A DNA stretch of 64,000 nucleotides from contig DAOOGN010000001.1 of assembly GCA_035415725.1 (NCBI GenBank), positions 82,434-146,433 of the forward strand, given 5' to 3'. Positions 54,601 through 60,793 of the stretch are shown here, piece after piece. This stretch comes from DSWT01 sp035415725 (GTDB taxonomy: Bacteria > Chloroflexota > Anaerolineae > B4-G1 > SLSP01). The translations under genes and the position numbers were made by a program. Within the stretch, counting starts at the first letter, position 1; each line of letters starts with the position of its first letter. The notes beneath the pieces were generated by a model. It saw only the letters and a list, made by a program, of their open reading frames with translations, was not told the DNA's origin and made no database searches.

Positions 54601-55868
54601 ATGCCGGCAAGATGGAAATGGCCTTCGAGCCAACCAATTTGCAGGAGATCGTCCGGAGCGTCGTCACCACCATAGCGGGACAATTGATGGACAGCCCGGT
54701 CGAAGTCTTGACGGATGTGCCGGAGGAATTGCCGGTGGTCTTGGCCGATAGCCGGCGTATTCGGCAGGTGTTGACGAACCTGGTGGGTAACGCGGTGAAA
54801 TTCACCGACCATGGCTACATCAAGATCTCCGCTTCGTACGACAACTACCGGGTGATTATGAGCGTTGAGGACACCGGCATTGGCATTCCTCCCGACCGTC
54901 GCCAGGCCGTTTTTGAGAAATTTGAACAGGTGGATTCTTCCTCAACGCGACGCTATGGCGGCACGGGTCTGGGCTTACCTCTTAGCCGCGAGTTCGTCAG
55001 ACTCCATGGCGGTGACATGGATTTTGAAAGCGTGCCTGGGGAAGGTTCGCGCTTCTTCTTCTGGATCCCCATCGGTGGGCCATCGGCCAAACGTGAAGGA
55101 GAGGATAAAGAGACTCAGCAAGCCGGCGTTCGTACCATTCTCACCATCGATGATGATGAAGGCGTCATTACCCTCTTCCAGCGTTACCTGGAAAAGCAGG
55201 GTTACAACGTCGCCGGCATGACGACCGGTGAAGGTGTCGTCGAAACCGCCAAACGCTTGAAACCCTATGCGATCACGTTGGATGTGATTATGCCGGGGAA
55301 GGACGGTTGGCAGATCATCCAGGAACTGCGCGCCGATCCAGAAACCCGCGATATCCCCATCATTGTCTGTTCCATTCTCAGTGAAGCCGATAAGGGGATG
55401 AGCATGGGCGTCGCCGACTATCTGGTGAAACCGATCACCGAGCAGGACTTGCTCGATGCACTCAGGCATTTGGAGCAGCCGGGCGCCGTGGGACACGTGT
55501 TGGTCGTGGATGATAACCCCGATGACCGGAAATTACTGCGGCGCATCCTTGAGGACGGTGGTTATAAAGTCGAGGAGGCGACCGGAGGCGCAGAGGCCAT
55601 CGATGTCATTCACACGGACCCGCCCAATTTGCTCATCCTGGATTTGATGATGCCGGATGTCGACGGCTTCGCGGTGTTGGAGAATCTCAAGATGTCGCCG
55701 CTTACCCGCGATATTCCCGTAATCGTTGTGACGGCCAAAGAACTCAGCAAAGCCGAACGTGAGCGCCTGCAACAGCGGGTCGAAGCATTATTGCAAAAAG
55801 GGCTGTTTGACCAGAATCAATTGCTCAACGACGTTCTCTCTGCTTTGGAACGCTTGAAGGGGACTTAA
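48681..55868 (+). CDS. Giant hybrid histidine kinase: about ten GAF domains, HisKA, HATPase_c, two receiver domains
   Basis: This is the only protein of the array with catalytic domains. An ATG at 48627 is also in frame but lacks a ribosome-binding site; the ATG at 48681 follows GGAAAGG and TTGGAA (2395 residues). No TM helix is seen. About ten GAFs and one degenerate GAF (with VETWDSYVE) occupy the first ~1895 residues. HisKA follows, with MSHELRTPLNS (His1918), then the N box (TNLVGNAVKFT), VEDTGIGI and GGTGLGLPLS of the ATPase. Two receivers come next: the first has phosphoacceptor Asp2201 in LDVIMPGKDG and Lys in DYLVKP; the second has Asp2321 in LDLMMPDVDG. No HPt or DNA-binding domain follows, so phosphotransfer must go to an unlinked partner. 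It probably acts as output for the upstream sensors (inference). Confidence 0.93.
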   Translation: MTKKRKEKLAEEFIDARTGDTLDQQTGEPAPWFELTQAAMAEILARLFDTVTWMPLSEATVHGIIAREPLTVHTYTTTLVGDERQTQGTYATPLEDINGWPDQPHQVIFYDNPEDHSVAMPESLRARMVQRGYRSALTTGLMAHGELVGFLTLSSTASLPDGAQSEIQDAVGVLADSIGVALDSLLQGEQTRRRTEQLETLSVIESALLETSTEAEILDVFILALKNTATLTAWLVYTDADAGGTLTSQIVASWHEGGIQPQDSLLHHPLFPDTFPMSRLWLGDLDQTFYTFDLRQDVQMDVRAREWAVKYGFVSVVVLPLRHDGHLQGVIVLNWTEPYTLSDTERFLLRRLLRPTVALLSRRRAYLAEEAARAENERRATQFQTAAEVAHAASSIIDLDTLLPQAVELLRERFDLYYVGVFLVDETKQWVALRAGTGEAGRTMLERRHGFAVGGNSMIGRCVAEATPQIPESVEAAVRYVNPLLPDTTAEIALPLVSRNQMIGAMSIQSSKVRAFSVTDITILQTVADQLANAIQNARLFDQLNTSLVESEMQTEVSLAINEAQSVSEIARAAARVAEFMGLEGVLLHDFTRWDEAGRPVSQDIYSLVMHETAAESNVVENIEVDQELLDWILADIRRIYVSRDLVADQELPESVRANLLAQGYNSMIGAVVSTRSRLLGFLIMHSTQPVEEFPTRYIQVFVRTLTDQVSTGLERYTLLRESARRAARMEAASEIARYAASILDQETLLTEVAKLIRERFHIDYVGIYMVDDSGQWAVLHAASGGGEGSNAALPGVAQGQRLAVGGDTMVGMCVSTATPRVALAIDEKSPPFDVATAPGTRSAIVLPLISQNVVIGAIAMNSLEAAAYSQEDMAILQTMVDHLTTTIGNARLFAQSQASLEELQRVQQRYAVETWDSYVEKQDIVGYAYDLNAMTPLPVEQADVPADFWGGQLFMRSGEDGGDGATLAAPFAVRNEPVGFMSFEEPGKSRTWTDDNVAVIEAVREQLSLALENRLLIDQSQNALREARQREREVRFLQEVAAFLNATESIVASQGELRDHLQAFIPLDSLSIVGYDANRRLYFVGEQTANVLDPQAWSGVEVGEGTGYAWVVEMNEPLVSDDIRQTPRFREDETLIAAGITSRAVMPLRLGVRTLGTLNLESRQPGVFSRPELMPILLQVTAQVASAMERANLLQRAQESAGESRTLYEATSALAEATSYEAVLRAIVGHTILSEKAWAEIALFVVDPETGAAHNLLEIVGSWSSVPSAGELEVGQRMGLAEFPALQLIPPEQQLYICEDIDRATDMPPAIRSFYLEQGVQALVIARLSTGGGAPGGELGLFQLRFVEPYHPSEQDVRLYDNIADQAAVVLSNQQLLRLSEARTEQLTAAVDFANLATALSEREDLLKKSVDFFKTRFGFYYVSISMLDEEGEWAVLQAGTGDVAEKLLRMGTRVRVDTSSMIGWCILNDQPRIAQDVTRDPLYFENPLLPNVRSSIALPLKSRGQVNGALTIDSDRRFAFTGEIISTLELMATQLANMIESADLYDRSQSSLAETRMLYRIAQQITDALTVENVFKAAVEGISQRPEPDLIVAAQLEPRQTPTSMRIVGSWSRDGVPLPFEAYSFEQIPRLAAILRDDESFVTPDVTQDPQVDEFFRAMFGQLGLRAMAAFQLRIYGVQYGTVMIHSRKAREFSNTELRFYENVSRQAFVALQNINLVEETREQAERRDILNEVLRTASSSLDRLSLLRDVGRVIATRLERPVLMWNWDNQMLTVVSGHEAGGKLMTNGDSPPSLTRTDAPLLYQVVDRMIPVSIDFMQEHGPVLERSFAHFDQPLVEGYAVPLRVRGTVFGIMLLGRHEDHPPFDEETKDFMRTAGVNVSVALQTAILYQDAQETAVKLQEVDKLKNQFMANMSHELRTPLNSIIGFSRVILKGIDGPLTDMQKTDLTAIYESGRNLLELINDILDISKIDAGKMEMAFEPTNLQEIVRSVVTTIAGQLMDSPVEVLTDVPEELPVVLADSRRIRQVLTNLVGNAVKFTDHGYIKISASYDNYRVIMSVEDTGIGIPPDRRQAVFEKFEQVDSSSTRRYGGTGLGLPLSREFVRLHGGDMDFESVPGEGSRFFFWIPIGGPSAKREGEDKETQQAGVRTILTIDDDEGVITLFQRYLEKQGYNVAGMTTGEGVVETAKRLKPYAITLDVIMPGKDGWQIIQELRADPETRDIPIIVCSILSEADKGMSMGVADYLVKPITEQDLLDALRHLEQPGAVGHVLVVDDNPDDRKLLRRILEDGGYKVEEATGGAEAIDVIHTDPPNLLILDLMMPDVDGFAVLENLKMSPLTRDIPVIVVTAKELSKAERERLQQRVEALLQKGLFDQNQLLNDVLSALERLKGT

Positions 55869-55891
55869 CCTGCATCGTAGACCAGGCTCTG

Positions 55892-55928
55892 CCCTCTTGC
55901 TCTCCTTCCCCAGGGAAGAGGGATTTTT
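55892..55928 (+). terminator. Probable terminator of the sensor-kinase array
   Basis: CCCTCTT (55892-55898) pairs with AAGAGGG (55916-55922), with partial inner pairing of CTTCCCC and AGGG, followed by ATTTTT. It lies 24 nt after the kinase stop codon. The stem is short with a large loop, but the position and T-run fit a Rho-independent terminator. Confidence 0.55.
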
Positions 55929-55933
55929 GTGTC

Positions 55934-55969
55934 GCCTCCTTCTTCCCCGCTTGCGGGTGAGAAGGAGGC
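55934..55969. repeat. Long intergenic hairpin (REP-like)
   Basis: GCCTCCTTCT (55934-55943) pairs perfectly with AGAAGGAGGC (55960-55969), and an inner CCCGC (55946-55950) with GCGGG (55953-55957). No T-tract follows on the plus strand. The composition resembles the pyrimidine-rich palindromes found between genes in many genomes. It could stabilise the 3' end of the kinase mRNA or be a mobile palindromic repeat. Confidence 0.6.
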
Positions 55970-56051
55970 GGAGGAATGAGAGGGTCATCGCCTATGGTCA
56001 AAGTGTCAACGCGGCCTTAGCGTACTCTGCGGTGAGATTCGATCACATAGC

Positions 56052-56079
56052 TTGACAGTTTGCCTCTAGGGTGTACAAT
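56052..56079 (+). promoter_or_regulatory. Sigma-70-type promoter of the ferredoxin gene
   Basis: TTGACA (56052-56057) and TACAAT (56074-56079) are separated by 16 nt, which is near consensus. The gene begins 63 nt after the -10 box, preceded by the ribosome-binding site CAGGAGG (56129-56135). The upstream array appears to terminate before it, so ferredoxin is independently transcribed. Confidence 0.75.
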
Positions 56080-56142
56080 AAATTTCGTTAACCAAGCATA
56101 TTCTCCATCCCATAGCATATTTATCTAACAGGAGGTTGTATC

Positions 56143-56403
56143 ATGGCTTATGTGATTACTGACATTTGTGAACGCGCTGGCATGTGCGTTGACGTGTGTC
56201 CGACAGACTCCATTCACTTTGTGGAAGGTGACCCTAAGTGGCCCACCTACTACATCAACCCTGACACCTGCATTAGCTGTGGCGCGTGTGCTGCGGAGTG
56301 CCCCAACGAGGCGATCTTCGATGAGGCCGATGACGAGGCGGCAGATTTCGTGCAGAAAAATGCTGATTTCTATACCAAAGGCCCCGGCAAAGATTTGATT
56401 TAA
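56143..56403 (+). CDS. Small bacterial-type ferredoxin, predicted [3Fe-4S]/[4Fe-4S]
   Basis: An 86-residue cytosolic electron carrier with two cluster motifs. The second motif is complete: Cys43, 46, 49 and 53 in CISCGACAAECP. In the first, Cys9, Cys15 and Cys19 are present, but the position expected for the second cysteine is Ala12 (CERAGMCVDVCP). Known ferredoxins lacking that residue can hold a [3Fe-4S] cluster at site I, so a mixed cluster set is predicted rather than shown. An acidic stretch (FDEADDEAADF) follows, typical of docking surfaces. It is a lone gene with its own promoter and terminator; no redox partner is adjacent. Confidence 0.93.
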   Translation: MAYVITDICERAGMCVDVCPTDSIHFVEGDPKWPTYYINPDTCISCGACAAECPNEAIFDEADDEAADFVQKNADFYTKGPGKDLI

Positions 56404-56436
56404 GCCAGTTTCATCGAAGTTGCTGGCAGTCTCAGA

Positions 56437-56468
56437 CGTGAAACGTAAAAACTTACGTTTCACGTTTT
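56437..56468 (+). terminator. Rho-independent terminator after the ferredoxin gene
   Basis: A perfect 12-bp stem (CGTGAAACGTAA, 56437-56448, with TTACGTTTCACG, 56453-56464) has a 4-nt loop and is followed by TTTT. It is 34 nt past the stop codon. The stem is A/T-rich at the loop end and the T-run is short, so efficiency may be modest. Confidence 0.75.
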
Positions 56469-56620
56469 GGGTTCTTCAGGATTGCGTGGAGGCGGAATAA
56501 GAAACCAGCCACGGATTTCACGGAGTGACACGCCAGGTATAAAAATTAGCGCCATCCGTATCATCCGTGGCAAAAATTAAAGCTGTTTTTCCATCACCAC
56601 CCAAAGTTCCCCAGAACCAC
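56469..56620 (+). repeat. Dispersed intergenic repeat, family 1, copy 2 (~152 bp)
   Basis: Same orientation and element as 28483-28618, with an extra dozen bases around CACGGAGTGACACGCC. It fills the space between the ferredoxin terminator and the end of the convergent PHP gene. No ORF of note was seen in it. Confidence 0.8.
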
Positions 56621-56626
56621 GTTTTG

Positions 56627-57688
56627 TTATAGGATGTAGATGGGACTGGAAAATATCCATCCTACCTTCCGCCCCTGAAATTGACGATAAACCTCAACGC
56701 GATAAATACCCGGCTCCACCGAGGTATGGCGTAGTTGCGTTCCCCGGGCGCGTAAAATGGGTTTCCCATCGCGGAGCAGGTGTATTTCGCCTGGCGCCGG
56801 CAGATCGATTTCGATATTGCTGGCGCCTAGACGGCGCAACTCTTCCCCCATCGTGGCTTGCGCTGCGCCGCTTCGCGCCACGAAGCGAAATCCCCGTGTG
56901 GAAGAGGGCAGGTCGTAGCCGACCCAGGTGCGTCCTGCCCGCAGCGCTTCGTAAATCAGCGCCTTGTCCGACGCTGTCTCGCCCGATAATGGACTCTGCG
57001 TCAAAAGGTGCGTGTTGACGCCATGGAAAAGATAATTATAGGACAACCCTGCATGCCCGAACAAACGCCATTTCGCGGAGTCTCCATGCGCGTTAGCGCC
57101 GCCTAGAGCCGCGAGTCGTTGTCCGTCGCGGAGCAGTTCATCCCACAATCGCAGCGTAGCCTTGTGCGGTCCGCGTATTCCCCATTCAGGACGCCGGGCG
57201 TAAATGGCGGCTATCGGCCTTGCCCACAGCAAACCCTTAAATTCCGACATATAATCCCACACTTCTATGCCGGTCACCCCGGCCGGCGGCCAATCCACCC
57301 ACGGTGTCGCCCGCCAATCCGGTTTCAGCGGGCTGTGCCGGTCGAGGGGATGCGCGATGTAACAGAACCCGCCCCGCGCGTGCACGGTTTGGATGAGCGT
57401 CTGCGTACTACCGAAAGAATACGGCGCGATCTCCTGTTCCGTCCCGTAGACAAGCAGATGGTTAGCCGGTGGATGGCGACAAACATTATGGACCTCTTCC
57501 CCTACCAACAGCAACGTTCGTCCATAATAACCCTCAAGGCCCTCGGCATAGATATTGTGATCCGTAACGATGACGAAATTGAGGCCCGCGGTGGCGGCGG
57601 CAGCAGCGATCTCTTTGTGCCAGGCTGCTCCATCGGAGTAAATGGAATGGACATGCGGATTGCCAACGTATTCGCGGTAGGTTTCCAT
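56627..57688 (-). CDS. PHP-domain protein (predicted metal-dependent phosphoesterase-like)
   Basis: The 353-residue product starts METYREYVGNPHVHSIYSDG, carrying the first PHP motif (His12, His14, Asp19). VTDHN (Asp43, His44), IAHPLD and GGANAHGD supply later metal-ligand motifs; the last usually reads DAH, so Asn replaces Asp. The C-terminal ~100 residues are beta-rich (EIDLPAPGEIHLLRDGK) and may be a carbohydrate- or protein-binding domain. The frame extends to a GTG at 57745, but those residues would lie inside a dispersed repeat, so the ATG at 57688 is preferred, though its ribosome-binding site is weak. The substrate is unknown. It is divergent from polX, which also carries a PHP domain. 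Confidence 0.85.
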   Translation of the reverse strand: METYREYVGNPHVHSIYSDGAAWHKEIAAAAATAGLNFVIVTDHNIYAEGLEGYYGRTLLLVGEEVHNVCRHPPANHLLVYGTEQEIAPYSFGSTQTLIQTVHARGGFCYIAHPLDRHSPLKPDWRATPWVDWPPAGVTGIEVWDYMSEFKGLLWARPIAAIYARRPEWGIRGPHKATLRLWDELLRDGQRLAALGGANAHGDSAKWRLFGHAGLSYNYLFHGVNTHLLTQSPLSGETASDKALIYEALRAGRTWVGYDLPSSTRGFRFVARSGAAQATMGEELRRLGASNIEIDLPAPGEIHLLRDGKPILRARGTQLRHTSVEPGIYRVEVYRQFQGRKVGWIFSSPIYIL

Positions 57689-57736
57689 AAGACGAAATCT
57701 TATCGAGAAGGGGGGATTTGTCAAACGCTTTGCCGC

Positions 57737-57902
57737 CCGCCACACCCCCTACAAAAATTCCCCTTCCTGGGGGGAAGGGGAATGGGCTTATAGAAATACG
57801 CCTATCGTGTCATTCAAGAGTCCTTTGCCTACCCCAATCCGCGTTCAACCTACTATAGGGAATATAAGTAGCTGCGCCAGGTTGACTGGCCTGAATAGAT
57901 AC
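57737..57902 (+). repeat. Dispersed repeat, family 2, copy 1 (~166 bp)
   Basis: This segment aligns end to end with the reverse complement of 63828-64000. Blocks in common: CCGCCACACCCCC, TTCCTGGGGGGAAGGGG, TGGGCT.ATAGAAA.ACGC.TATC, GCCTACC, ATAGGGAAT and GCCTGAATAGATAC. It begins with a G/C-rich palindrome (CCCCTTCCTGGGGGGAAGGGG) and ends just before the polX promoter. The two copies are inverted and enclose about 6 kb. No ORF of note is seen in it. It accounts for most of the gap of over 300 nt between the PHP gene and polX. Confidence 0.85.
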
Positions 57903-57945
57903 AACGAGAGATTGTAACCGCGGGAAGTATAGATACGCTGAAAAT

Positions 57946-57974
57946 TTGCACCTTCTGGGGAACGTGTTTATAAT
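57946..57974 (+). promoter_or_regulatory. Sigma-70-type promoter of the polX operon
   Basis: TTGCAC (57946-57951) and a perfect TATAAT (57969-57974) are spaced by 17 nt. The expected start point is about 40 nt before the polX ATG, whose ribosome-binding site is AAAGGCAGG. The promoter lies just outside the dispersed repeat. With 1-33 nt gaps downstream, it probably drives polX, the ROK gene and the vanW gene. Confidence 0.75.
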
Positions 57975-58026
57975 AAAAGTGCCACACTTCAGTATGTGCT
58001 ATGACTGACATGAAAGGCAGGCGGCT

Positions 58027-59802
58027 ATGAGCGAGCAAGGCAGGGAACTCGCCACCATTTTCGAAGCGATTGCCAATGGGCTGGATATCCAGGGCGAAAA
58101 CTATCACCGCATTCTGGCTTATCGACGCGCGGCTGAGAGCTTGCGGGCTTTGGGCGAGCCATTGGAACAGGTCTGGCAGGAGGGCCGGCTGGAAACTATC
58201 CCCGGTATCGGCGACATCCTGGCGGCGAAGATTGACGAATATCTGCGCACCGGCGAAGTGCAGGCCTACATGAAACTCCAGGAGCAAATCCCGTTGGGCT
58301 TGCTGACGATTTTAGAAATTCCGGGAATGGGCCCACGGCGTACCCGGCTTGTATGGCAGGAACTCGGCATCACCTCCGTGGAGGAGTTGGAAGGCGCCGC
58401 CAGGGCGGGACAATTGCACCGCGTCAAGGGCATTGGCCTGGCGACGGAGCAAAAGATCCTGGAGGGCATCCGTGCGTGGCAGCGCCAAAGCAGTGAGCGC
58501 ATTCCTCTGGGAGTCGCCTGGCCCCTGGGGAACGAAATCCTGAGCGCTCTGCGGGAAGTCCCTGATGTGTATGCCGCCGAGCCGGTGGGGAGCCTGCGCC
58601 GTAGGCGTGCTACACTCGGCGACCTGGACTTACTGGTGGCTGCCGAGGCGTCCGAGTCGGTGATGACTTGCTTCCGCACGCTGCCGATGGTGGAGGAGGT
58701 CTTAACGACCGGAAAGACCCGATCCGCGATCCGCACCATGGATGGGATACAGGTGGGACTGCGCGTCGTCTCGCCGGAGCGTTGGGGACCGGCGCTGTAC
58801 GACTTCACGGGCAGCCAGGCACACACCTTGCGTATGCGCGCTCTGGCGCGTGAACGAGGACTTGTGCCTAATGAATATGGCTTTCGTCGCCTCGCCACCG
58901 GGACGGTCGCCGGCGAAAATGGTGGGCCGGGTGCGTCGGAAATTGTTTGCACCGATGAAACGTGCATCTATGCGACGCTGGGGTTGCCCTGGATTCCTCC
59001 GGAATTGCGGGAGGATCGCGGTGAGATCGCGGCGGCGCAGGAAGGACGTCTGCCGCATCTGGTGACGCGCCATGACCTCCTGGGTGATTTCCAATGTCAT
59101 ACCACCTTCTCCGACGGCGATAGCAGTCTGGTAGAGATGGCGCAGGCAGCGCGCGCTGCCGGACTGTGCTACATCGTGGTGAGCGACCATGCCGGACGCG
59201 AGGGCGTGTCTGTGGATGCCATTTCACAAGTGCAGGAGGAAATAGCCCAGCTTAACCGGCTCTTCAACGGGGATTTCCGCGTGATCGCCGGCGTTGAAGT
59301 CGGCATCCAGCTCGATGGCTCATTGGATTGGCCGGATGAGGCCCTGGCACGAACGGAATTCGTGATCGCGTCTATCCACACCGATTTCGGCCTGTCCCAG
59401 GCGCAGATGACCGGCCGACTCCTCGCTGCGATGCACAACCCCTACGTTGATATGATCGGTCATCCCACCGGACGTTGGCTCGGAAAACGCGAGAGCGCCG
59501 ATCTGGATATGGAAGCAGTCTTCAAAACCGCGTTGGAATATAACGTAGCGCTTGAGGTGAACGCCTGGCCTCAGCGACTCGACCTGAATGACATGGCCGT
59601 GCGGCGGGCGGTAACGTTGGGCGTTCCTCTGGCGATCAGTTCTTCGGCTCATGATCAGGATGGGTTTGCCGTGTTGGAGTATGGCGTGGCGATGGCGCGG
59701 CGGGGATGGGCCGAACCTCGCCATTTGTTGAACACACTCACCGCCGCTGAAGTTCTCGCCCGGCGCCGGCACCGTTTGCGCCAACGAGGGGTGGGGGTGT
59801 AG
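58027..59802 (+). CDS. polX: Family X DNA polymerase with C-terminal PHP domain (PolX), third catalytic Asp missing
   Basis: The 591-residue length and order are typical of bacterial PolX: an N-terminal 8-kDa-like HhH region (1-75), HhH motifs (IPGIGDILAAKI, IPGMGPRRTR, VKGIGLATEQK), nucleotidyltransferase palm with GSLRRRRATLGDLDLL, thumb (FTGSQAHTLRMR, NEYGF), then PHP (about 350-580: DFQCHTTFSDG, VSDHAG, GVEVGIQLDG, ASIHTD, IGHPTGR). The first two metal-binding Asp residues (GDLD) are kept, but the third, normally in a VDLRVV-type strand, is Gly (QVGLRVV). The last PHP motif reads SSAH instead of DAH. Polymerase activity is therefore doubtful; the PHP exonuclease may persist. It would act in base-excision-type repair if active. 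It is the first gene of an operon with the ROK gene 1 nt behind. Confidence 0.9.
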   Translation: MSEQGRELATIFEAIANGLDIQGENYHRILAYRRAAESLRALGEPLEQVWQEGRLETIPGIGDILAAKIDEYLRTGEVQAYMKLQEQIPLGLLTILEIPGMGPRRTRLVWQELGITSVEELEGAARAGQLHRVKGIGLATEQKILEGIRAWQRQSSERIPLGVAWPLGNEILSALREVPDVYAAEPVGSLRRRRATLGDLDLLVAAEASESVMTCFRTLPMVEEVLTTGKTRSAIRTMDGIQVGLRVVSPERWGPALYDFTGSQAHTLRMRALARERGLVPNEYGFRRLATGTVAGENGGPGASEIVCTDETCIYATLGLPWIPPELREDRGEIAAAQEGRLPHLVTRHDLLGDFQCHTTFSDGDSSLVEMAQAARAAGLCYIVVSDHAGREGVSVDAISQVQEEIAQLNRLFNGDFRVIAGVEVGIQLDGSLDWPDEALARTEFVIASIHTDFGLSQAQMTGRLLAAMHNPYVDMIGHPTGRWLGKRESADLDMEAVFKTALEYNVALEVNAWPQRLDLNDMAVRRAVTLGVPLAISSSAHDQDGFAVLEYGVAMARRGWAEPRHLLNTLTAAEVLARRRHRLRQRGVGV

Positions 59803-59803
59803 G

Positions 59804-60760
59804 ATGTCGCTACGCTTTGTGGCCGTTGCCCTGAATCAGACCGATCTGCAAGCAGTTCGCTACACGATCGACGGAGTACAGGAAGCACGGGTGACATTGT
59901 GGATTGATGCTTATGATAGCGTTGAGACCGGACTGCGTCGCATACGCTCCGCTATTCGCCAGGTGTGGCCGCTGCAAAACCAAATCTCGGCGGTCGGCCT
60001 TTCCGTGCCGGGATTGTTGGATTACAAGCGCGGCGTGTTGCGTTCCTTGCCGGGATTCGCCGCCTGGGTCGACGTTCCCTTGCGTGAAACCCTGGTCGAA
60101 ACGTTGGGTGTGCCGGTGTTTATCGGGAAAGCGGCGGATACCGCGGCGTTGGGCGAACACCGTTTCGGGGTGGGGCAGGGTGTCGCCGATATGGTTTACC
60201 TGGCTCTGAACGAAAGTCTGGAGTGTGGGACGATTTATCATAACCGGCTTTTCACCGGCGGCAATGGTCTGGGCGGAGAGCTAGGGTACGTCGTGCTGGA
60301 AGCGCCCGCATCCATGTCGCCACACTCTGAAGTCACCTGCCTGGAGACCATGCTCTCTGGCGCAGCCGTTCTGCGGCGCCTGCGCGAACGCTGGACTATG
60401 GCCGAAGGCGCGTCATGGGCGGAAAAGTACGGGAGCGACCCGGCGGCATTGACCGTCGCGGCGGTGTGCGCGGCGGCGCAACAAGGGGACGGGTTGGCGC
60501 GGGCAGCCTTGCAAGAAACCGGCGTATACCTGGGATGGATGATCGTCAGCTTGATGCACATACTGGACCCGTCCTTGTTTGTGCTCGACGGCCTGGTGCA
60601 CCTCGCGGGTGACGCTCTGCTCGTCCCGCTGCGGGAGACCATCGCCGCCTGCGCCCCGGCTGTTTACCGCGAACATACCCGCATCGTCCTGGCGCAATTG
60701 GGAAGTGATGTTAGACTGTGGGGCGCCTTGGCGCTCTGCCTCATGGAACTGGGTCTGTAA
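59804..60760 (+). CDS. ROK-family protein with degenerate active site
   Basis: The 318-residue product has the ROK (sugar kinase/repressor) fold pattern: VGLSVPGLLDYKRGVL, ETLGVPVFIGKAADTAALGE, TGGNGLGGELGYVVL, and a C-terminal LDPSLFVLDG helix-strand. Against the family consensus, the NDAN motif reads KAAD, so the catalytic Asp is Ala. The GTGIG loop is LNESLECG, and the zinc-binding CxCGxxGCLE is reduced to SEVTCLE. No HTH is present at the N terminus. It probably lost sugar phosphorylation and may only bind a ligand or partner. The start lies 1 nt after the polX stop, so translation is coupled; a link with DNA repair is not obvious. Confidence 0.85.
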   Translation: MSLRFVAVALNQTDLQAVRYTIDGVQEARVTLWIDAYDSVETGLRRIRSAIRQVWPLQNQISAVGLSVPGLLDYKRGVLRSLPGFAAWVDVPLRETLVETLGVPVFIGKAADTAALGEHRFGVGQGVADMVYLALNESLECGTIYHNRLFTGGNGLGGELGYVVLEAPASMSPHSEVTCLETMLSGAAVLRRLRERWTMAEGASWAEKYGSDPAALTVAAVCAAAQQGDGLARAALQETGVYLGWMIVSLMHILDPSLFVLDGLVHLAGDALLVPLRETIAACAPAVYREHTRIVLAQLGSDVRLWGALALCLMELGL

Positions 60761-60793
60761 ACATAGAGCTGTTTCACCTTTCCGGAAACGACG

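Noticed and set aside
1..55868. Chemoreceptor (MCP) cluster
   Set aside because: Cache and HAMP domains are present, but no MCP signalling domain (conserved hairpin tip) or che genes were found.
55934..55969. CRISPR or tRNA-like element in the gap after the kinase gene
   Set aside because: It is a single hairpin with no repeated spacer structure and no cloverleaf or T-loop sequence.
57689..57745. GTG-initiated extension of the PHP protein
   Set aside because: The added residues partly derive from a dispersed repeat and have no PHP similarity; the fold starts at METYREY.
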